Assembly (NCBI GenBank): GCA_963924555.1
Contig: OZ004585.1
Span: forward strand, 3,857,488 to 3,921,487
From: Crambe crambe
Lineage: Eukaryota > Porifera > Demospongiae > Poecilosclerida > Crambeidae
DNA length: 64,000 nt
Reading direction: 5' to 3'
In this document: one piece after another, positions 23,789-34,587 of the stretch
Layout of the letters: each line of letters begins with the position of its first letter
Numbering within the stretch: the first letter of the stretch is position 1
The notes under the pieces: generated by a model
Seen by the model: only the letters and a program-made list of their open reading frames with translations
The model's database searches: none
Told to the model about the DNA's origin: nothing
Position numbers and translations under genes: made by a program

Positions 23789-26256
23789 TTAATGTACAAG
23801 GATATTATGAATAGTTCTCAACAAGAAGTCTCTATTGCAATACCTATAGCACACATACTGAGATAATTTTAAAACACCATAATAGTTGTTTATATAACTA
23901 TCGAAATTTCTACAACTATAGCAAAATAAAAATGAGGTATTTGACTGTTTAAATTCCTGAGGATTTGCACATTTTTCCAGCAATAATGTCTGTAACTTTT
24001 TTGCAAGCTTTTTTTCATTTACTGACAGTAGGAAAGGGATGATAATCTTCTTAAAAACAGTTTCGTAGCTTACTACAGTACTGCAATCAAACTCCTTTAT
24101 TGCAATGGCTCTGAGGCTGTCTTCAGCTCTTTGCAAATCACTATATGAAGTAAAAATACTGTAGAGTGTTATGTGTGCTATTACGTCATGCAATTCCTTG
24201 CATATAGAGATGGTATTATTTACAATAGCATTTCGAAGGTGATAAACAGCTGTATCATAATCCATTGAGACATAATGAAAGAGTCCAAGAATGATGCTCG
24301 TGTCATGATCAGTTTTTAATGGACAGAGTTTTAAGTGATCATGGGAAAGATTCATCTCGCAATGAAATATCCTGCCAAACTGAATCAAGTTAAACTTCCA
24401 TATATCTCTGCAAACTGCATGTTTTCGCTGAGTTTTATTGCACATTATTGTCATTCTTTGTAAATTCGTATAATATGCAAGGGTAGATTCAAAATGCTTA
24501 AAACCAAGAATTCTATGCTGACCTTTAGCTTGTGCATTCAGTATCCTCTCAACTTTTTGTTCACAATTCCAAAAATTGTCCAAGTATTCATCATCACTGA
24601 ACAGAATGTAACCCCCCACTTCCAATTTTGAAAATAATAGGAAATATGCACGAATTAATCTCCTGAAGTTATTACTGCGATCACCTTTCAAATTAGTTAT
24701 GTGACCAGTCAAGCCTGGCTTTTTGCAGTCAGCAAGAAGAACACTGGATGACGAATTGAATAACATAACATTGAATGATACAGATCTAGAATACAGCCGT
24801 GAAATAATAGATATGGATAAATTATATGAATAATCATTATCTTTGACGAGAACATCATTTATTTGATGAATGTCTTCACTGTTCAAATAATGTAAGTAAG
24901 TATCAGACACTGTTCTCATATAATTCATCCAAAATTCATCTAACATTTCTGTTATGTTATATTCATCCATAGCTACCTTCATGAAATCTCGAACCAGCAC
25001 ATGAAAATCATATATCATGTACTTGCCATATGTTGATTTCCTGGATTCAATAAAAAATTTTCCGGTAAGATCTTCAATGCAATCCTCGAGAAAAAAATGA
25101 CCACTGTACTTTTTCATAAGGTCTGATGTAACAACAGATTTAGCCATTATTAGGATGAAGTCTCGGTTCAATTTAAACAACATAAGACCACAGATTCTAT
25201 GTTCTAATTCCAAGTGTTCAAAAGCAATTCGTAATGCACTTAAGATATTAATTTTTTTATGACTGAAGAATTCAATTCGATCACTTTTTAATCTGTTTAT
25301 GACATATTTAGTAGATACAAAAAAAGTTCGAGCCAATATTTTGACCACCAAAGGTACATTGCCCACTAATTCACAAATTGCTTCAGGATCGTCTTTCGAG
25401 ACAGAATTACGAGGATTTAGAAAAAGGTTAAAAATAAGCACACATTTTTCAGTCGTAAGAGGTTCCAACCTATGGCTTCTATATTTGTGCACTGATGATT
25501 CAATCATTGTCTGACTCGTTATCACTATTTTTAAGTGCATAGAGTGGCTCAGTAAAACATTTATGAACTTCTCTATGAATTCGTCATGATTCTCAATCCA
25601 GTATTTCCCATCAACATTATCGAGAATCAATAATGTTTTTTCACTGATACTATGAGCCCAGTTCACCAACTTGTTACTGGCAAACTTCTTTTCAGTTACG
25701 TTCATAAGACTGTCTTCTAGGGTCCCAACAGATGAAATTTCTTCTACTTTGATATAGTGTACATTGTAACCAGCTTCAAGCATTTCATTACCAACATGTA
25801 GAATGATTTCCGACTTGCCAAATCCAGGCGGACCATGGAGAATGACCAGATTCACTTCGCTTAGGTGATCTCTAATCATTTTCATTTCTTTTTCTCTGCC
25901 TATAAGTTCCTGTCCAATTGGCAGAGACTTGGACCAACCAGGTTTCAGTTTAGCATGGCTAGTGGGAGGATAGGTATAGGAACCAGAGAGCTCATGAGAT
26001 TGAGAATGGTGCATGGAAAGTGATGACATTAACACCACACCAAAAGCAACACACAATATCAAGATGCAGAAGAAACGATGACGATGATAAAGCTTACGAT
26101 TACACCAAGCAACACATCTTCTGAATTTTTGAGAACAATCTTTTCTTTCACATCTACTGGATCTTTGTAGCTGCTTATTGATTTTTGAAGAGGGTGATTC
26201 ACTTTTTATAGTACATGAATTAGTAGCAAATAGCACACCATCATCGAAACGACTTT
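23789..26256 (-). CDS. gene D last exon: membrane segment and NB-ARC ATPase
   Basis: A single 2468-base exon. There is no in-frame ATG before the hydrophobic segment, and an in-frame stop lies at 26276-26278. The exon must therefore begin at an acceptor: TTTACAATTAG|AAAGTCG, exon start 26256, phase 1. The frame is open to TAA at 23791-23789. Walker A and B, the sensor position and the GLPL-equivalent are in the order expected for NB-ARC ATPases. Confidence 0.8.
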
Positions 26257-27464
26257 CTAATTGTAAACAACAACATCAATGAAAAAAATCAAAATTTGTA
26301 TACAAATTATTGAATGAAAAGAACTGGTGACTGGTGCTTACCCTCAGCACACACATAAAGCATAAGGCACTATGGTTCAATAGTATGCCACATTTAATAC
26401 GCATGTGCATACTTCGTTTGACCTTTGACAAACATGCCCACAACACTTATCTAGCAAAAGACAGCTACATTTTGTCATAGAGGTGCTAGAGGTGGATTGT
26501 AGGCAGGTTGGTTTTCTAAGTGCTTGTGGTAAGCATTATACAGCCTCCTGGTATGCAGCTGTTATTCTGACAGCTAGCTATATCTAAAGTATAAATGACT
26601 TTCACACTACATACCCCAGTACCCTAGTTTATTGCGAGCGGAGCAAGCCCCGCAAATTGAGATTCAATACGTACGTCACATTCAATGAGTTCGTTTTGAT
26701 CTTTGATCTTACAAATTGCTAAGCTTTCTACAGAGTTTTGTCATAGAAACCTAGGCTTATTTAAGTGTCTTAGTGGATTGTAGGCACATGGCTTAAGGGT
26801 GATCAGACATACCGCCCACACATGGTTGCTAAGGAAGCCAATCTCCAAAGTTACTAATGCTAAGGACTTGAAACTCCACATGACTAAGACACACTATAAC
26901 ACTACCACACATACCAAATATGAAGGAGAAAGGACAATTCTTACCCAAGATATGAAGCTTCATCGCTCTTAAAGTATTTGTCACCAAATACTTGAGTTCA
27001 GTGGCTGATTTTTGGTCAGCCATTTCTTATTACTATCCTTTACAAATCTACATAAACTTTTATTAATTTATTCCTATGGCAACATTACATGGCTTGCTAA
27101 AATTAATGAAGTTCTAGAATAGGTATCGATAAATCCAAACGTAGATTTATTCACCTATTTAGATAATAGCTGTATGAAAATTTTAGGCCCAGTGCTATAC
27201 CTATACTTCATTCCAGAGAAACAATGCATTTCATATAGTCCCATTGAAACTATGCATCACACTGGAAATTTATGGTTAGTAATTACATTCTTTTGTGACC
27301 ACATAGTTACTATGTCTGATCACCCTTAAGTGCTTGTGGTAAGCATTATACAGCCACTTAGCTACATGGTCTCAATATCTTAGCTAAGCCTGAGGAGTTG
27401 AAGCACAAATGAGTTAGTACTTTCACTGCTCGTCAATTGAATATGTTACGTGAATATACCCTAG

Positions 27465-27496
<32 letters not shown>

Positions 27497-30400
27497 ACGT
27501 GCGCACATGTGTATGAAGTTGATGTTTGCAATGCATGTATTTTGGATACCAAGCAGGGGATCACTGATGAGCTGGAAGTGTACACAATCGTTTTCAGTAA
27601 GTAATGGCATAGATACTATAACCTCCGGACACGGGATTGGAAACGGGTGGTTCGCGCGAGATCTTAGAATACGATCCACGTTGTTTGCTGAGTCAGCAAA
27701 GACGCTGCCAAACAGTAGCTAAGACAAGTATTTCGCAAATAATGGCTGAAGCTATAGGAGAAACGTCTTCAACTACAAGTAAGCAAAGTAAGTTAAAGAT
27801 TGTAACCTTAAATCCAGCTATGTAATTCACTTTTTAGGCCCCTCTCAGTGAGTCTGAGATATTAATTCAGGCAGTAAAAGAAGATAATGGGTTTAAACAG
27901 ATGCTTCTGCATCTCTGCAATGGATTAAAGCAAAACTTGAAAGCTGACATTCATTCCTGCAGTCCAGGCACCATGCATATAACTCTCTTGCAGCTAGCGA
28001 ATTTGAAACAGCTCTGCTATTTAAAGTCAGCTGTAAACAAAGGCGGGAGTTTACAATTATAGCATTTGTTCATCGGATGAATTCATCTTAATGTGGAAGA
28101 AATTCTTGGTGTCATCACCAAAATGTGGTGAATTTCCCATCTTCTAGAATATCATCTGATAGGTTTCTTAGGTGAACATATGAACATATGATGGGGATCT
28201 ACTGTTATAGCAGCATGCCCTTTCTCTTATCAAGAGCCACTTTGAGGTATGCTGCTGGATACATAATTATATAGAACCGTGAAGGACAGAGTCCATGGTA
28301 TACTATTGTAGGAGCAATTAAGAAACGTCATGTAGAAAAAGGTGAAATCATGGGAGAAGTAATGAATTGGTCTATATAGCTATAGGATGAATGTCGAAAT
28401 TGGGAAGGAGTTGCTGAAAATGATCATTGAAGGGTGGCTCAAGATGAGGGAGTTCTCATTTGGTGGTGCGTGGTTGAAACTTTAAGCAGAGGTCGAAAAA
28501 GTCCCTCCAACATTCTAAAGGTCCTCATCACCAATAAATCAAGAATTCATGCAGCATGCATATTTTTTATAATAACGATTCATTCATGTTTGGAAATCAT
28601 TCTCCGCTTTGCATTTTCTTTTTCCAAATCAGGCTTGGAACTGTGAGCCCTGCAATTGCCTCTAACTGGACCTCTGCAAAATGTATTAACCACCTATAGT
28701 GCTTGAGTGTTCTTGATAAATTCCTTGACACTAGGATTATCATGAGTTCCACCTCTTTGTCGCTGGCACCCAAAAAAACTTTTCAGTGGATCCTGGCAAA
28801 GGTGCTCACTCAAAAATTTTTTTCCACTCCATCAGTGGAAAATAGAATATTCCATAAATGATAATAGAACATTAGCAAGCTAACAAGAAGTTCTAGCTAG
28901 CTACCTGTCATTTTCAAACCCAGCAAGGTCTCAGGGCTAAGGAGCATTTTCTTTTTCTCAACTTTGGAAAACCCTTTCATTGCTTTTACACTCCATCCAA
29001 ATAGACAAGAAACTCTTCTTTTAGCCACTATAATATAAAATAAAATGTAATAATAAAAATCATCACAGGTAGGAGTATAACAATGCATTCAGTTCAGAGT
29101 TGACCCAATTGGGTTTTAAAGTTTATGGTTATAGCATATTTATGATGTGTAACTTAAGGCCTATACTAAAAGTCAACTCCTCTAACTATGCACATGCAAA
29201 ACTACTTTTATGTAGCTACAACATCAACTTTATTTTTCATAGTAAACTTCTCCCAGACTGGTAAATTGAGCACACAATTACACACATTAATGGCCTCCTG
29301 AACTTACAAAACCCAGATTTTTTTCCAGTAATATTCAAGTCTTAGGAAAAAAAGCATTCTATAACAAACTTTATCTGTATGTATACCATTTGGTGGAAAA
29401 TTTAACGCAAAATAGTTTAATGCAACACAGAAAACCTTTCACACAGTTTTCTTCTCCAGGAATTGACCAACCACGGCAAAAACTAGCCATATCAATGAAC
29501 TAGGGTTTAAAATTTTGTTTTAAGTATCAAAATGAGTAGTATAAAGTATTAGATAAATTATTTTCTTACCGGCTCGCTCTATTCATCCGCTTCAGAGCGC
29601 TGTCTTTATTCTCCTTTTATGTGCGGTCAACAAAAATTACAACGCGGAGTACACGCAAGCAATTCAATGGTTGTCATAGGCGCACGTGAGCCCGTTTCCA
29701 ATCCCGTGTCCGGAGGTTATAGTATCTATGGTAATGGTTGGCTCATTTCAGACACTGAAGAGTATTGTCTACATACAATAGCAAGTGCATCAAATGTACA
29801 TGTTGTGCTTGCCTAACAATCAACGCACTGGATTGCCAGGACATCCTTGAGCTGATTGCTCAGCTGTGGAGTTGATGAATGAAGCCACACTGGAGAGTAT
29901 CGCCTAGACATTGTTGAGGCTGAAACTGAGCATCCTAATTGCGGAGTTGATGTAACAGATATCACATAGCTACAGATACAAATCTTGCCATCTTTCAGTA
30001 ATAAAGGCTTTATCAAAAATTTTTTTTTAAATACTGGAGGGGATCATATAGACATTATTCAGACTGAAGTTGGATTCTAATGGCTGCTGGTCCAGTAATA
30101 CACACACAGACACGAGTGAGTGCTATAATCCCTGTGCATGTGCGCTGAGGGTTAAAGGTGGTCTGAAATCCCCACCCACCCATAGTTACCAATCTCTATG
30201 AAAGGACTTGAAACTTTACCCAAGATATCCTTGAATTCAATGGCTCAATTACTATTCTCTACACACAAAAGCTTTTGTTGATTTCTAGTTTACTTCTGTA
30301 TCATAAAGCCCCATTTACACGGGGGTTCTAACCTGGATTCGCTTCACGTATGAACTGTGCCAACCTGAATTCCAATCCGGATAGCCCAACCCACATCAAA

Positions 30401-32165
30401 TTAGGTGGATTGGAATCCGGATTGAATCTTAACCCGGGTTGGGCGCGCATGTAAACATGGCTATAAGATAATCATGATACAGTTTGCTATCTGAAACTTA
30501 ATGGATAAATTCTTCTGTAATTTTGTTCACCTATTCAGGTTGTATACAAATTCTTAGCTCAGTGTAATTTGTTCTGCAGATACAATCCCACTTTTCATAC
30601 TGGAATTTTTAGAAATATTACATTGTTTTGAGACCATATGTTTACTAATTCTTTGTGACCACTTGGTTGCTATGTCAGACCTCCTTAATAAAGTTGTTGG
30701 AATTGGATCATCTCTCTGTACATATATGGGTTGGCAAGTGAAGCATTATGTACGTACTCACAATGCCTAGGCTTTACAGAGATGAGCCTAATCATGGGGC
30801 TGAAGCATTCATCTTGTTATGCTAGTAGTGATCTTCTGAGCTAGATGTATCATACTATGTACTTTGCTTCCAAAAGATAGTGTTTCATGGAAATGCCAGT
30901 TAGTCCTCATGTACATCCACCTGACATAATCACACAACTTGTACGAATGTGAGCTCACTTTGCTCGCCCAAAGAAAGCTATTCATAATCTGTTAGTACTT
31001 TTCTGACAAAAAAACAAGAACAAAAACAAACATAGTTTGATCAAGAATTGGAGGTGCTTCAATCACAGTGATCCAGTCAAGCAATTTCTGGCCCCAGATC
31101 ATGTTACCGTGTATATCATCAGCCTTGGATAATTAAAATACCACAATGGGACTTACGTGGCTTGTACACTTTATATGGGCTTTACACTCACCTGGTGATG
31201 TAGCACTCAGATTTGAAAGACAACATATTTTTTCTGCATAATTAAATCAACAATTTTACTATTCAGTAATAACTTCAGCTGTACTTACCTTCCCTGACTT
31301 TAAAAGAAATATTTGTATGTCCCCTTTTGTTAAGTGTTTTGGCAAAACTTGACCAGCTTGGAGTACCTGATGTTGCACTAACGTTGTCATCACCTCTTAA
31401 CCATGACAACACCATATCTTCAGGAAGGGTTGTCATCTTTTGTAGTCTTCTGTGTGATAGTCCAAGAGCTAGCCCCAGTCTCTTTATATCAGTGTCATCT
31501 AAATCTTTAAGATACTCAGTGACTTCTTGAAGGTCATCCACTGTTAGAGTGCTTGAAGGAGCTGCATAACAAGGCCTCTTGCTCAGTAAAGAGTATTAAC
31601 TACAGGATGGCCTGGAATACACATAGGCGGCTGAGGCACTTGAGTTTTGGGGGGGGGGGGGCTGAGGTGTAATGTAGAAAGTGTACCAGATATGGGCCAA
31701 GCAAGCAGAAGCTTAGCTGATAACCTAATAATATCAAGCTCAATACCCACTAACTTGATTGTAGCGGCTACAAATTTTTAATCAGCTTCATTACTAATCA
31801 TGTGATTGTTTTAACAGAGCATTGCACGTTCTAACAAGTCTAACGGTTCAATGAAAGGTTCAATGAAAAAGATGTAATGTAGGCAAAAAATTGAGGGGGC
31901 TGAGCCCCCCTTTCAGAATTTTGGGGGGCTCTAGCCCCTCTAGCCCCCACCCTCAGCCTCCTATGATACAGTTCACAGGCTTTGATCCAGAGCCCAAGAT
32001 GATAGGAAATCAGACAACACTATTGCAATGCTGCAATAATCACTTATTTAGATCTTCACATGCATTGAGATTTTGGTGGGACCCTACAATGGCATGCTGC
32101 CAGATATAGTAATCTAGCTTAATAACCTTACCAAGTCCACTGTTAATGATATCCAGTTCACTCAT
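23789..32165 (-). CDS. gene D: Death domain, hydrophobic segment, NB-ARC (STAND) ATPase
   Basis: Three-exon model on the minus strand: 32165-32132 (MSELDIINSGL), 31561-31289 (Death), 26256-23789 (ATPase). All junctions are phase 1 and total 2775 nt, 924 aa. The Death domain spans about residues 20-100 (LQEVTEYLKDL, IKRLGLALGLSHRRL, SWSSFAKTLNKRG). After a Cys/Arg-rich stretch comes a strong hydrophobic segment, about 164-183 (FFCILILCVAFGVVLM). Then NB-ARC: P-loop GPPGFGKS about 244-251, Walker B LLILDNVD, sensor-like KIVITSQT where an Arg is usual, and GNVPLVVK in the place of GLPL. The C-terminal 350 residues are helical and may hold degenerate TPR-like repeats. STAND proteins with Death domains are innate-immune or apoptosis switches; that role here is inferred. 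The last exon could instead be joined to a first exon at 27023-26945 (848 aa, no Death domain). Confidence 0.55.
26792..27330. mobile_element. TTAA-flanked MITE, copy 1
   Basis: The two ends are exact 20-base inverted repeats (CTTAAGGGTGATCAGACATA). TTAA sits at both borders, as for piggyBac- or Kolobok-type target duplications. The flank GGATTGTAGGCA...GTGCTTGTGGTAAGCATT also occurs uninterrupted at about 26492-26540, which resembles an empty site from a local duplication. A diverged relative lies at 30152-30688. Confidence 0.75.
26945..27023 (-). CDS. candidate alternative first exon of gene D, inside a MITE
   Basis: ATG at 27023 opens MADQKSATELKYLV, runs 26 codons and ends at TTGG|GTAAGA in phase 1, exactly matching the phase-1 acceptor of the ATPase exon 689 bases downstream. 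The whole exon lies within the TTAA-flanked element 26792-27330. It competes with the Death exon as the 5' partner and may be an alternative promoter/exon or chance. Confidence 0.35.
27464..27496. repeat. (GT)n microsatellite
   Basis: About 15 GT units followed by GCACGTGCGCACATGTG. Confidence 0.95.
27608..29731. mobile_element. degraded DNA transposon, 2.1 kb, 40-bp terminal inverted repeats
   Basis: Both ends carry the same inverted repeat of about 40 bases, starting CATAGATACTATAACCTCCG and continuing GACACGGGATTGG. GTAATGG immediately flanks both sides (27601-27607 and 29731-29737), a likely 7-bp target duplication. Inside are at least three coding-looking pieces in plus orientation, none matching a transposase I recognise. 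It lies in the long intron of gene D, antisense to it. Superfamily is unassigned. Confidence 0.75.
27741..28062 (+). CDS. spliced coding fragment in the transposon, unrecognised
   Basis: ATG at 27741 gives MAEAIGETSSTTSKQ and reaches a donor-like GTAAG near 27779-27790. After TTTTTAG at about 27837 an open run of 74 codons follows (APLSESEILIQAVKEDNG ... KQNLKADIHSC ... LANLKQLCYLKSA) to a TAG at about 28060. Composition is protein-like, but no family is recognised. Further pieces near 28390-28485 (LLKMIIEGWLKMREFSF) suggest a longer degraded product. Confidence 0.3.
30152..30688. mobile_element. TTAA-flanked MITE, copy 2, with nested insertion
   Basis: Borders TTAAAGGTGGTCTGAAAT and ATGTCAGACCTCCTTAA are imperfect inverted repeats. 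The interior aligns with copy 1 (GGACTTGAAACT, TTACCCAAGATAT, GTGACCAC..GGTTGCTATGT). The part corresponding to the candidate exon at 26945-27023 is largely deleted here. A 160-base palindromic block at about 30309-30470 (TTTACACGGGGGTT...CATGTAAAC) is an apparent nested MITE. Confidence 0.65.
31289..31561 (-). CDS. Death-domain exon of gene D
   Basis: The acceptor TTGTTATGCAG|CTCC and donor GAAG|GTAAGT enclose a symmetric phase 1-1 exon of 273 bases. It carries a complete Death fold signature: helical blocks around DLDDTDIKRLGLALGL, LPEDMVLSWLRGDD and WSSFAKTLNKRGHTNIS. The preceding start exon (ATG 32165-32163, donor CTTG|GTAAGG) joins in frame. A damaged paralogue sits at 48.93-49.37 kb. 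Confidence 0.75.
31620..31968. mobile_element. probable foldback element (CATAGGMGGCTGAGG ends)
   Basis: The left end ACATAGGCGGCTGAGG is matched by the reverse complement of the right end CCTCAGCCTCCTATG. The interior holds G/C runs and GGGGGCTGAGCCCCCC hairpins. It sits in intron 1 of gene D. Confidence 0.5.
32132..32165 (-). CDS. first coding exon of gene D (MSELDIINSGL)
   Basis: Short initiating exon: ATG, 11 codons, donor G|GTAAGG, phase 1. Support is the exact phase match to the Death exon and the decayed but alignable copy at about 49329-49365 in the duplicated block. Confidence 0.55.
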
Positions 32166-32351
32166 CTTTAGTCACAGTTGGAAATGGTCGTTCAGTACGT
32201 AATCAAAAGTATAATTTTGCACATTGGTCGTTTAATTAAATGGGAAAAATCGCTTAAATAGATTTTCAAATTGGCTTATTGCTGAGTAGGCGTGCGCGCA
32301 CCATTTTTAAAAACGATCTTTCTTGTGCCTAGGTAAAATTATCCGATTAAA

Positions 32352-32411
32352 ACAACAACAACAGCAGCAGCAGTAGCAACAACAGCAGCAGCAACAACAA
32401 AAACAGCAACC
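32352..32411. repeat. (CAR)n microsatellite
   Basis: Mixed CAA/CAG trinucleotide run, upstream of the first exon of gene D. Confidence 0.9.
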
Positions 32412-32782
32412 ATGTGGTGACTGTCTTGTGCTTAATCCCTTTGTGTAAACAAGATGCAGAGCCAGACGAGCCTTTTGCTACATTCCTGAGCTTAATTACA
32501 CCCTTGTATAGCTACTAGTTGTCCTGTGAGTGATTCTATTAGCACTTGAAGTTTTGGCCTTCTTGCACATCTGTAATTTTGATGACATCAATTCTATTTT
32601 TTGCGGTTGATCTTAATTCAACTGGGAATTATTTGGATAAAAAGTTTTTTTTTGTAACTACATCCTGGCTAATCAAGAAAATAAGGTCATGGGTTATTTC
32701 CATGCTTCCTCCATCTTAGTACTAAGTAGGCACAAACACTCAAAAATATTTATACTGAATGTACTGAATCAAAATAACTGAT

Positions 32783-32878
32783 AAAATTAATGATCAGAGT
32801 AACTAGTTAAATTAGTTAAAATTAATGATCAGAGTAACTAGTTAAATTAGTTAAAATTAATGATCAGAGTAACTAGTT
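32783..32878. repeat. tandem repeat, 35-bp unit, about 2.7 copies
   Basis: Unit AAATTAATGATCAGAGTAAC, then TAGTTAAATTAGTTA, with essentially no divergence. Confidence 0.9.
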
Positions 32879-32902
32879 TTATTATGCAACAGGAAGAATA
32901 TT

Positions 32903-34045
32903 CTACAATGATTTAGGATGGCAGAGAGAACCTTCGCATTGATATGTCGAAATCCCGTTTCAGAGTCATGCTTCATTAGCATGCCATCTTTGTCCAATTC
33001 AATGTGACACTCACAAAATTCACATGTTCCATGCTCTAGAAAAAGAAGGTGAAAAGTATTAGGTTACTAAATCATTTCACCATTAAATTTTTGTGGGGGT
33101 GAAGGACTGTAAGCCATTGTTTTAATTAGAAGAGTGCTTGAGCATTCTGAATCCACCACCCCTGGCTATACCACTGCTGAGATTTCCATGCATAACATGA
33201 TAAGTCACCATTGCTTTTATACTGTATCCTAGCATCTATATCCTACACTATTTAACATGAAGCACCACTATGTATAAAGTACTTGAGTTGTCTGGAGCTC
33301 TCTATGGGATTTACATCAGTTAACATATGTGCACGGTGCTTCTCTTCGTGCCTTCCTATCAATAGCATCTATAGAAAAGGAAAAATCATAGTGTCATCAA
33401 TAAAGTATTCACATAATAAAGTGAGCCAACCTTGCAGTAATTTGATCACTTCACTGTGGTTCTCCTTCTCTGCAAGATCTAAAGCAGACTTATTTTCTTT
33501 ATTTTTCAGATCTACTTTAGCATGATATTTGAGTAATAATTTGATAACTTCTGTTAATCCAATTGAACTTGTACTCCCCTTGTTGGTCTGTAGATCAACC
33601 CTAACTTTATTTTTGAGTAGTAATTCAGCCACTGTATAGTGGCCCTCACGAACTGCAACGTATAAAGCAGAGTGCCCAGTGTGATCTTGTAGATTTACCT
33701 GAGCTTTATCGAGTAATACTTCGATCACTTGATCATGTCCTTTCAAACTTGCCCAAATGAGAGATGATGATCAACTATTGTCTTTCAGATCTACATTAGT
33801 ACTGTTGAGAAGTAGCACTTTGACCACTTCAGTGTGCCCCATAAAATTTGCCCACACCAGAGAAGATGACCCATCCTTATCTTGATGATCTACTTGAGCA
33901 GATTAACCACTTCAGTTTTCCCCTTATAACTCGCCCATATCAATCAATTCTTATCTTGCAATTCTACTGCAGCACCATGGTTAAGTAGAACTTCAATCAC
34001 TTATCTTTATCTTGTAGATAATTTTTTCCTGGTATTTTTGGCTAC
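32903..34045 (-). pseudogene. 3' fragment of an Ig-TM-ankyrin receptor gene, decayed
   Basis: On the minus strand, 34045-33430 holds ankyrin units closely related to those at 37.0-38.1 kb, with an in-frame TGA (the NELSS position reads AGT TGA) and deletions. A small exon remnant (DAIDRKARREA) follows at about 33365, and a Cys cassette remnant at 33035-32903 (CEFCECHIELDKDGMLMKHD). The cassette length is one base off the frame kept by its two paralogues, so the last conserved CEGSLC phrase is frameshifted. No Ig or TM exons precede it. Confidence 0.65.
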
Positions 34046-34141
34046 ATTACAATCACCTGCAGCAGCACCAAAGTCCAAGATATTTTAGGTTAAGGAATCA
34101 AAACTTGATGGTATGATCATGCATAGCAGCATTCTCGTGCT

Positions 34142-34576
34142 AGTCTCGCGCGGGCCAGACTCTCACACGCAGAAGAGAGAGTCTGGTCAAACTCCTATAC
34201 CGACTTTGTTCTGCTGAGCTGAGTAAGCAGCAGCGCGCGCCGCGCATAAAAAATCGCATCACAATATACGTCATGACTAGACTCAGTCGAAATAGTGCGA
34301 GCAAAAAGATGGCTCAAGATTTCTTGAAGCTATTCAAGAAGGTGGACGTAGGCTTGTTCAATTCTAAAAGTCAGCTCCTTCATCAAAGGACAATCGCTAT
34401 CGATTGCATACAGCTAGATAAAGAGGCAGCAATTTCTGCTCGCCAAGTAAAGACTACGCGCGCGCTCATATTTGATGACGTACCTACGTGTTCTGCGCAT
34501 GCTATCCACGATTTCTAGAACAAAGTCGGTATAGGAGTTTGACCAGACTCTCTCTTCTGCTGGCCCGCGCGAGACT
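34142..34576. mobile_element. MITE, 435 bp, about 65-bp inverted ends, 11-bp target duplication
   Basis: Ends start AGTCTCGCGCGGGCCAG and continue through AGAGAGAGTCTGGTCAAACT and CCTATACCGACTTTGTTCT in both orientations. ATTCTCGTGCT flanks both sides (34131-34141 and 34577-34587). The interior 81-codon frame (34273-34518) is open but unrecognised. Confidence 0.8.
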
Positions 34577-34587
34577 ATTCTCGTGCT

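Noticed and set aside
26236-26241. Start of the NB-ARC protein at the GTG or ATG near 26236-26241
   Set aside because: The in-frame codon is GTG and the ATG there is out of frame. A strong acceptor at 26257 explains the open 5' end.
29000-31000. Extra exons between the Death exon and the NB-ARC exon
   Set aside because: Scanned for phase-1 exons; only transposon and MITE sequence was found, and the Death exon already joins the ATPase exon in frame.
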